From: Chloroflexota bacterium
Lineage (GTDB): Bacteria; Chloroflexota; Anaerolineae; J102
Direction: 5' to 3'
DNA: 36,722 nt
Assembly: GCA_013151415.1 (NCBI GenBank)
Contig: JAADII010000135.1
Coordinates: 1-36,722 of the forward strand
The notes beneath the pieces are model-generated. The model worked only from the letters and a program-made list of their open reading frames with translations, had not been told where the DNA came from and ran no database searches. Positions 31,823 through 36,722 of this stretch are shown piece by piece (positions within the stretch are counted from its first letter, which is position 1; each line of letters opens with the position of its first letter). Made by a program: the position numbers and the translations under genes.

Positions 31823-33145
31823 ATGCCTTCACAGATCATCCTTCCCGACTGGCTTATCATCACCCCGCACGAACCGCCTAAAGCGAACTGGGGCGCGCGC
31901 GTGGTCGGCGACCGCATCGACGCGGTCGGCCCCAACGCGGAATTGCAAAGCGCGTATCCCGACGACGATGTCATCGACGCGTCCGGCCATGTGCTCGCGC
32001 CCGGCTTTGTCAACGCGCACACCCATCTTTACGGCGTGCTCGCTCATGGCATCCCCCTGGATAAAGCGCCCTCCGATTTTTGGGCCTTCCTGGCCGATTT
32101 TTGGTGGCCGTTGGTGGAGGACGCGCTCGACCATGAAATGATCTGCGCGGCCACCGACTGGGCCTGCATCGAGATGCTGCGCAGCGGCGTCACCGGATTT
32201 TACGATTGCCTGGAGGCGCCTTACGCCATCCCCGACGCGCTCCTGGCTCAAAAGGAGGTGGTGGACCGCCGCGGCCTGCGCGGCATTCTTTCCTTCGAGG
32301 CCACCGAGCGGGTGAGCAAGGCCAACGGGCAGTTGGGTTTGCAAGAGAACGCCCGCTTCATCGACCATTGTCGCCAAGAGGGCGGCCTGGTTCAGGGGCT
32401 AATGTGTTTTCACACCACGTTCACCTGCTCGGCCGGATTCATCCAACAGGCGTTCGAGATGGCGGCCGAACGAGATGTTCTCACCCACATGCATTGTAAT
32501 GAGGGCGTGCACGAACCGAACTACGCGCTGGAGCATTTCGGCATGCGCACGCTGGAATATTACGAACAACTCGGCGTCACCGGCCCGCATATGCTGGCTT
32601 CGCAATGCGTGCAGCTTTCCGAACGCGAGCGCGCCATCATTGCCGAGCGCGGGATCAAAGTGACGCACATGCCCCTGAGCAATTGTGAGGTGGGCGGCGG
32701 CATCGCGCCCGTGCCCGAACAACTGGCCGCGGGCGTCACCCTGGGCCTGGGGTCGGATGGCTACATCAACGATTTCTTCGAGGTGATGCGCGGCGCGTTT
32801 CTCATCCACAAGGCGCACCATCAAAACCCGCAAGTGATGCCCGCGCATGAAGTCTGGCATTTGGCCACCGAGGGCGGCGCGCGGGCGCTGGGCTGGGAAA
32901 AGGTGGGGCGCATCGAACCGGGATGGGCCGCAGATCTGCAGATTATTCGCGCGGATTTGCCCACGCCCCTGGCCGAGCACAATCTCTATGAGCAGTTGTT
33001 GCTTTGGCGAAACCACGCGCATGTGCGCGATGTGATGGTCGCGGGCCGCTGGCGCGTGCGCGACCACGCGGTTTTGGATGCCGACATCCCCGCCATCCGC
33101 GCGCGCGTGCATGAAAACGCCCACCGCATGTGGGCGAAGGCGTAG
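31823..33145 (+). CDS. SsnA-like amidohydrolase with altered catalytic His
   Basis: 440 residues, same superfamily as the protein at 22698. Metal ligands H66 and H68 (NAHTH), H222/H224 with E227 (HMHCNE) and D312 (GSDGY) are present. GSDGYINDFFEV resembles SsnA-type proteins. At the strand-6 site, where the relatives have a catalytic His (AHC or VHS; H262 in the paralogue), this protein has Q261 (ASQCVQL). It may therefore hydrolyse a different group or have low deaminase activity. ATG 31823 has no strong Shine-Dalgarno; the repeat element ends just upstream. The E1 dehydrogenase genes begin 46 bp downstream and are probably co-transcribed. Confidence 0.9.
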   Translation: MPSQIILPDWLIITPHEPPKANWGARVVGDRIDAVGPNAELQSAYPDDDVIDASGHVLAPGFVNAHTHLYGVLAHGIPLDKAPSDFWAFLADFWWPLVEDALDHEMICAATDWACIEMLRSGVTGFYDCLEAPYAIPDALLAQKEVVDRRGLRGILSFEATERVSKANGQLGLQENARFIDHCRQEGGLVQGLMCFHTTFTCSAGFIQQAFEMAAERDVLTHMHCNEGVHEPNYALEHFGMRTLEYYEQLGVTGPHMLASQCVQLSERERAIIAERGIKVTHMPLSNCEVGGGIAPVPEQLAAGVTLGLGSDGYINDFFEVMRGAFLIHKAHHQNPQVMPAHEVWHLATEGGARALGWEKVGRIEPGWAADLQIIRADLPTPLAEHNLYEQLLLWRNHAHVRDVMVAGRWRVRDHAVLDADIPAIRARVHENAHRMWAKA

Positions 33146-33191
33146 ACATTGCGTAGCCTCCGTTTCAATGTTCAAGAGGCCGGTGACTTTC

Positions 33192-34187
33192 ATGACTTCT
33201 CTTAAACATCACCCTCTCGACCAACTCCTCGCGTTCTACCGGCTCATGGTGACGATCCGCGAGTTCGAGCTGCGCGCGGCCGGCGAGCGCAAGGCCGGTT
33301 TGGTTCCGGGGTTTTTGCATGCTTGCGTGGGGCAAGAGGCGACCGCGGTGGGCGCGTGCGCGGCCCTGAACGCGGAGGATGTCATCACCAGCACCCATCG
33401 CGGGCATGGGCATCTCATCGCCAAAGGCGGCGACCCGCGCTTTATGATGGCCGAGCTGGCGGGCAAGACCAGCGGTTATTGCGGCGGCAAGGGCGGGAGT
33501 CTGCACCTGGCCGACTTCGATCTGGGCGTCCTGGGCGCAAACGGCATCGTCGCGGGCGGGATCCCCATGGCCGTGGGCGCGGGGCTGGCCTTTCAGATGC
33601 GTCGCGAGCCGCGGGTGGCGCTGGCCTTTTTCGGCGACGGCGCGGTGAACGAGGGCGCGTTTCACGAGGCCGCGAATCTGGCCGGATTGTGGAAGTTGCC
33701 GGTGATATTCTTTTGCGAGAACAATCTCTACGGCGAGGGCACGCCCCAACACAAGCAAGCGCCCATTCGCGATTTGTCGTTGCGCGCGGCGGGTTATGGC
33801 TTTCCGGGCGTGATCGTGGATGGCAACGATGTCGTGGCCGTGTACGAGATCACCCTGGACGCGGTCGAACGGGCGCGAAAGGGGGATGGCCCCACGTTCA
33901 TCGAGGCCAAAACCTACCGTCAGCGCGGCCACTATGAAGGCGATCCCATGATCTATCGCACCGAAGAGGAGATGGCCTATTGGCGGGCGCGCGACCCCAT
34001 CCTCGGTTTTAGAAAACGGTTGGAGGAGGAAATGGAGGTGGAGCCGGCCGCGTTGGACGCGGTCGATGCGGAGGTGAAAGCTCTGCTCGATGAGGCCGTG
34101 CAGTTCGCCATCCACAGCCCCGCGCCGCGGCCCGAAGCCGCTCTCGAGGGCGTTTATGCCGATGATCACGGCGGGAGGGTGTTCTGA
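33192..34187 (+). CDS. Thiamine-diphosphate-dependent dehydrogenase E1 alpha (AcoA/PdhA-like)
   Basis: 331 residues. The thiamine-diphosphate motif GDG (148-150) to NN (177-178) is intact, HRGHGH (69-74) supplies active-site His residues, and GGKGGSLH (98-105) is typical of the alpha subunit. The C-terminal RGHYEGDP segment fits acetoin and pyruvate dehydrogenase E1 alpha. It decarboxylates a 2-oxo acid or cleaves acetoin and passes the acyl or acetaldehyde unit on. ATG 33192 is chosen; ATG 33168 would add eight residues. Its stop overlaps the beta subunit start by one base. No E2 or E3 gene follows, which is unusual for this pair. Confidence 0.93.
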   Translation: MTSLKHHPLDQLLAFYRLMVTIREFELRAAGERKAGLVPGFLHACVGQEATAVGACAALNAEDVITSTHRGHGHLIAKGGDPRFMMAELAGKTSGYCGGKGGSLHLADFDLGVLGANGIVAGGIPMAVGAGLAFQMRREPRVALAFFGDGAVNEGAFHEAANLAGLWKLPVIFFCENNLYGEGTPQHKQAPIRDLSLRAAGYGFPGVIVDGNDVVAVYEITLDAVERARKGDGPTFIEAKTYRQRGHYEGDPMIYRTEEEMAYWRARDPILGFRKRLEEEMEVEPAALDAVDAEVKALLDEAVQFAIHSPAPRPEAALEGVYADDHGGRVF

Positions 34188-35173
34188 TGAAGCGCGAGAT
34201 CACGTTTGCTCAGGCCATCAACGAGGCCATGGCCGAAGAAATGCGCCGCGATCCGTCCGTGTTTCTCATGGGCGAGGATGTAGGCGTGTTTGGCGGCGTA
34301 TTCGGCGTGTCGGAAGGGTTGCTGGCCGAGTTTGGCGAGGAGCGGGTGCGCGACACGCCCATCTCTGAAGCGGCCATCGTGGGCGCGGGTTTGGGCGCGG
34401 CCCTGGTGGGCATGAGGCCCATCGTTGAGATCATGTTCGCGGATTTCGTCACCGTGGCCATGGATCAGGTGGTGAATCAAGTCGCGAAGGCGCGCTACAT
34501 GAGCGGCGGCAAGGCGCGCGTTCCTCTGACCATCCGCATTGCCAACGGCGCGCCGGGCGCGGCCGCGGCCCAACATTCGCAAAGCCCCGAAGCCTGGTTT
34601 ATGAATGTCCCCGGCCTGAAGATCGCCATCCCCTCCACGCCGGCCGACGCCAAGGGCTTGCTAAAAACGGCCATCCGCGGGGATGATCCGGTGCTCTTTT
34701 TCGAGCATAAGATGCTCTATAGCCGCGCCGGCTCGGCGCCGGAGGGGGAATATCTCATCCCCTTTGGTCGGGCCGCGGTGCGCCGCGAGGGCGAAGACGC
34801 GACCATCATCGCCATAGGCGGGCCGGTGAACGCGGCTCTGAGCGCGGCCGAGCAATTGGCGCGACAAAGCGTCTCGGTCGAGGTCATCGATCCCCGAACC
34901 CTGGTTCCCCTCGACCTGGACGCATTGATTGCTTCGGTGCGGAAGACCGGTCGCGCGGTCATCGTGCACGAAGCGCATCGACGCGCGGGGCCGGGCGCGG
35001 AAATCGCGGCCTTGCTGGCCGAAAAGGCCATCGATTACCTCGAAGCTCCCATCCTGCGCGTGGCCGCGGCCAATGTCCCCATCCCCTACAATCCCGACCT
35101 CGAACGCTTCGTCCTCCCCACCGCGGAGGATATTGTGGAGGCCGTCATGAAATTGATTCGTTACGAAATATAG
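34187..35173 (+). CDS. Thiamine-diphosphate-dependent dehydrogenase E1 beta (AcoB/PdhB-like)
   Basis: 328 residues, full-length transketolase pyrimidine-binding plus C-terminal domain. Visible family segments are ITFAQAINEAM, VFLMGEDVGVFGG (about 25-37), with the activating Glu, AAIVGAGLGAALVGMRPIVEIMFADF, and EVIDPRTLVPLD in the C-terminal domain. It forms an alpha2-beta2 heterotetramer with the preceding gene product; start and stop overlap in TGATG. The gene run ends here: no lipoyl acyltransferase follows, and the next gene is on the other strand. Confidence 0.94.
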   Translation: MKREITFAQAINEAMAEEMRRDPSVFLMGEDVGVFGGVFGVSEGLLAEFGEERVRDTPISEAAIVGAGLGAALVGMRPIVEIMFADFVTVAMDQVVNQVAKARYMSGGKARVPLTIRIANGAPGAAAAQHSQSPEAWFMNVPGLKIAIPSTPADAKGLLKTAIRGDDPVLFFEHKMLYSRAGSAPEGEYLIPFGRAAVRREGEDATIIAIGGPVNAALSAAEQLARQSVSVEVIDPRTLVPLDLDALIASVRKTGRAVIVHEAHRRAGPGAEIAALLAEKAIDYLEAPILRVAAANVPIPYNPDLERFVLPTAEDIVEAVMKLIRYEI

Positions 35174-35191
35174 CGCGCGGTGGATGCACGC

Positions 35192-35428
35192 TTATGCAGC
35201 TTCGAGCACGCGAGCGTGGAGGATTTCGTTTCGGCCCATCGGTCGGATGTCGCGTTCGGTCAACGTCACCAAGGCCACGGTGCGTCCGCCGCCTTCGACA
35301 AATTCCACCTCATAAGCGCGCTTGTCTCGATAAACATGAACGATGGCGCCAATATCTCCACGTTTCAGGCCGTGTTCCGGGATGTCATGTAGGAGGATGA
35401 CGGTATCGAGTTCGTTCTTTGTGTTCAT
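35192..35428 (-). CDS. DUF4926 small protein
   Basis: 78 residues. The sequence (LDTVILLHDIPEHGLKRGD, GAIVHVY, YEVEFV, VALVTL, DIRP) matches the DUF4926 pattern, a small beta-rich, KOW/SH3-like fold of unknown function found in many bacteria. ATG 35428 gives the usual family start; a GTG at 35479 would add 17 basic residues. It lies antisense between the E1 beta and carbamoyltransferase genes, with a CTAAAC/GTTTAG inverted repeat in its upstream region. Such genes are often paired with another small gene as possible toxin-antitoxin-like modules, but no partner is visible here. Confidence 0.82.
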   Translation of the reverse strand: MNTKNELDTVILLHDIPEHGLKRGDIGAIVHVYRDKRAYEVEFVEGGGRTVALVTLTERDIRPMGRNEILHARVLEAA

Positions 35429-35445
35429 TGGTTGTTTCTTTTTTG

Positions 35446-35470
35446 CTAAACTGACTTTGATTTGTTTAGT
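35446..35470. promoter_or_regulatory. Inverted repeat in the divergent DUF4926/carbamoyltransferase gap
   Basis: CTAAAC and its inverse GTTTAG are separated by about 13 nt in the 83-bp gap between the two divergent genes. The position is right for an operator, but no regulator is known. No convincing promoter was found on either strand. Confidence 0.35.
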
Positions 35471-35511
35471 CTCATTCACCCAATCTTCTTTCTGTTGGAG
35501 GCGCGTTATCC

Positions 35512-36504
35512 ATGAACACCAAACTCTTCCAAAAAGACTTCATCACCACCCAGGATTGGTCGGTGGAAGACCTGAACACCATGCTGGACGTGGCCTATCG
35601 CTTGAAAGCGGATTTCGCGACGGGCGTCCCTCATGACCACATTTTGCGGGCCAAAACCCTCTACATGCTTTTTTTCGAGGAAAGCACGCGCACGCGCAAC
35701 TCCTTCGAGACCGGCATGACGCAACTGGGCGGGCACGCGGTCTATCTCACGCCCAAGGCCACGCAGATCGGGCATGGCGAAAACGCCAAAGATACGGGCA
35801 TTGTACTCAGCAGCTATGGGCATGGCATCGCGATTCGCGATTGCCGCACCAACATCGGCCAAAAATATCTTTACGAAATGGCGAAATGGGCCGACGCGCC
35901 CATCTTCAGCATGCAAGACGACGTGGATCATCCCTGTCAGGCCATGGCCGACCTGATGACGCTGACCGAGCTGTTCGGTCGCAATTTGCGGGGCGCGAAG
36001 TTCGTCATTTCCTGGACTTACGCGCCCAAATATGTGCGACCTCTCAGCGTGCCGCAGTCGCTGATCATGCTCATGCCCCGCTTTGGCATGGACGTGACCC
36101 TGGCCTATCCTGAGGGCTATCAGCTTATGCCCCACATCATGGACATCGCGCGCAAAAACGCGGAGGAAACGGGCGTCAAGTTCGAGGTGGTGCACGACAT
36201 GGACGCCGCGTTCGAGGGCGCGGATTTCCTCTATCCCAAATCCTGGGGTCCGATCATGGTCACGGAAGAGGAGGCCGAGGTGGAGGCCATGGCCGCGCAG
36301 CACAAAGACTGGCGCGTGACGACCGAGCGCATGAAGCTGGCCAAGAAACACGCGGTCTATATGCATTGCATGCCCATCGACCGCGGCCACGAGGCCGACG
36401 ACGAGGTTATCGACGGCCCGCAGTCGATCATCTACAAGCAGGCCGAGAACCGCCTCCATGTGCAAAAAGCGCTCATGGCCCTGACCATGGCTGGGCGCGC
36501 ATGA
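35512..36504 (+). CDS. YgeW-type carbamoyltransferase (OTCase family)
   Basis: 330 residues. The carbamoyl-phosphate site is intact: S58-T-R-T-R62, H140-P-C-Q143 and H285-C-M-P288. The N-terminal part resembles ornithine carbamoyltransferase, but the middle (SWTYAPKYVRPLSVPQ, RFGMDVTLAYPEGY, LYPKSWGP, AQHKDW) matches YgeW and other knotted carbamoyltransferases. The ornithine-binding D-x-x-x-SMG loop of OTCase is replaced by YPKSWG, so ornithine is an unlikely substrate. YgeW-like genes lie in purine-catabolic clusters with SsnA-like amidohydrolases, as here. The ribosome site GGAG (35497-35500) is 11 nt before ATG 35512. The second substrate is open. Confidence 0.9.
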   Translation: MNTKLFQKDFITTQDWSVEDLNTMLDVAYRLKADFATGVPHDHILRAKTLYMLFFEESTRTRNSFETGMTQLGGHAVYLTPKATQIGHGENAKDTGIVLSSYGHGIAIRDCRTNIGQKYLYEMAKWADAPIFSMQDDVDHPCQAMADLMTLTELFGRNLRGAKFVISWTYAPKYVRPLSVPQSLIMLMPRFGMDVTLAYPEGYQLMPHIMDIARKNAEETGVKFEVVHDMDAAFEGADFLYPKSWGPIMVTEEEAEVEAMAAQHKDWRVTTERMKLAKKHAVYMHCMPIDRGHEADDEVIDGPQSIIYKQAENRLHVQKALMALTMAGRA

Positions 36505-36532
36505 GTGTTGTTGATGAAACGCGGATCATGAT

Positions 36533-36565
36533 GGCCTGACGCATGTCCCCATCATACGTCAGGCC
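36533..36565. terminator. Bidirectional hairpin between convergent genes
   Basis: GGCCTGACG (36533-36541) and CGTCAGGCC (36557-36565) form a perfect 9-bp stem with a 15-nt loop. On the plus strand it is followed by GCCTTTT, a weak U-tract. It overlaps the last codons and stop of the minus-strand gene and lies 28 bp after the carbamoyltransferase stop. Confidence 0.6.
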
Positions 36566-36722
36566 GCCTTTTCCGCTTCCATGGCCAACCGTTCGGCCAG
36601 CCACAGGTTGACTAGCGTTTCGGGTAAGAGGCCCCGCGCCCGCGCCTGCGTCTCAAGCTCGGCGTAGAGCTCCGGCGCCAACGTTACTCGTCGCCGACGT
36701 CTGGCTCTCACTTCAAATTCAA
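36559..36722 (-). CDS. Partial ribbon-helix-helix-like small protein
   Basis: An open frame on the minus strand enters at the window edge and ends at 36559, giving 53 residues of the C-terminal part. It has a basic stretch (RARRRRR), then a beta-strand-plus-two-helix pattern (VTLAPELYAELETQARARG, then ETLVNLWLAERL) like CopG/RHH DNA-binding proteins or antitoxins. The start lies outside the window, so length and partner gene are unknown. Codon choice and length of the open frame support a real gene. Confidence 0.6.
   Translation of the reverse strand, partial: EFEVRARRRRRVTLAPELYAELETQARARGLLPETLVNLWLAERLAMEAEKAA

Noticed and set aside
35512-36504. Anabolic ornithine carbamoyltransferase (argF).
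   Set aside because: The ornithine-binding SMG loop is missing, the centre matches YgeW, and no other arginine gene or ARG box is near.

Overview
The window looks like a chromosomal segment of a bacterium with roughly 58-60% G+C, most probably a member of the Chloroflexota (Anaerolineae-like). This assignment is an inference. It rests on lipoprotein substrate-binding proteins whose lipobox cysteine is followed by long Pro-Ala-Glu-Gln linkers, degenerate heptanucleotide runs at gene junctions, a luciferase-like (possibly F420-linked) oxidoreductase, and many FAD- and NAD-linked catabolic enzymes. No marker gene proves the lineage. Apart from tRNA-Asp and rseP, the content is mostly accessory metabolism.

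Left part (1-7.3 kb). A tRNA-Asp(GUC) lies on the minus strand with a consensus promoter and a strong intrinsic terminator. It is followed on the plus strand by an envelope/glycan group: a DUF2304 membrane protein, a GT39/ArnT-type glycosyltransferase, a cobalamin-type radical SAM protein, an HpnA-like SDR epimerase and a hexapeptide acyltransferase. The site-2 protease gene rseP comes next.

Middle part (7.3-31.6 kb). An XRE-cupin (PuuR-like) regulator on the minus strand faces a long plus-strand run of catabolic genes. Two near-consensus sigma-70 promoters point away from each other, and the rightward one has a leader of about 465 nt with a GC-rich hairpin and a G-quadruplex motif. The run encodes: a luciferase-like oxidoreductase, Fe-alcohol dehydrogenase, aldehyde dehydrogenase and SDR; a HcnABC/opine-oxidase-type flavoprotein set with two beta-type paralogues, one small [2Fe-2S] subunit and one alpha subunit; a CUT1 ABC importer; a cyclodeaminase, a D-2-hydroxyacid dehydrogenase-like protein, an amidohydrolase and an SDR; a second CUT1 importer; and a Zn-alcohol dehydrogenase, FGGY kinase and DhnA-type class I aldolase. 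The last three suggest polyol to ketose to ketose phosphate to DHAP plus an aldehyde. Neither importer has an ATPase gene here.

Right part (31.6-36.7 kb). A second copy of the 160-bp repeat seen at the left edge precedes an SsnA-like amidohydrolase, an orphan E1 alpha/beta pair (AcoAB/PdhAB-like, no E2 or E3), a minus-strand DUF4926 gene, a YgeW-type carbamoyltransferase and a partial minus-strand ribbon-helix-helix protein cut by the window edge.

Taken together the genes read as a large scavenging island for nitrogenous and polyol-type compounds: import, oxidation of amines, alcohols and aldehydes, deamination of N-heterocycles, and one-carbon or carbamoyl transfer. Three enzymes carry substitutions at catalytic positions: the 2-hydroxyacid dehydrogenase lacks its Arg, the second SDR lacks Tyr and Asn, and the second amidohydrolase lacks its catalytic His. 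This suggests shifted chemistry. The actual substrates cannot be read from the sequence.
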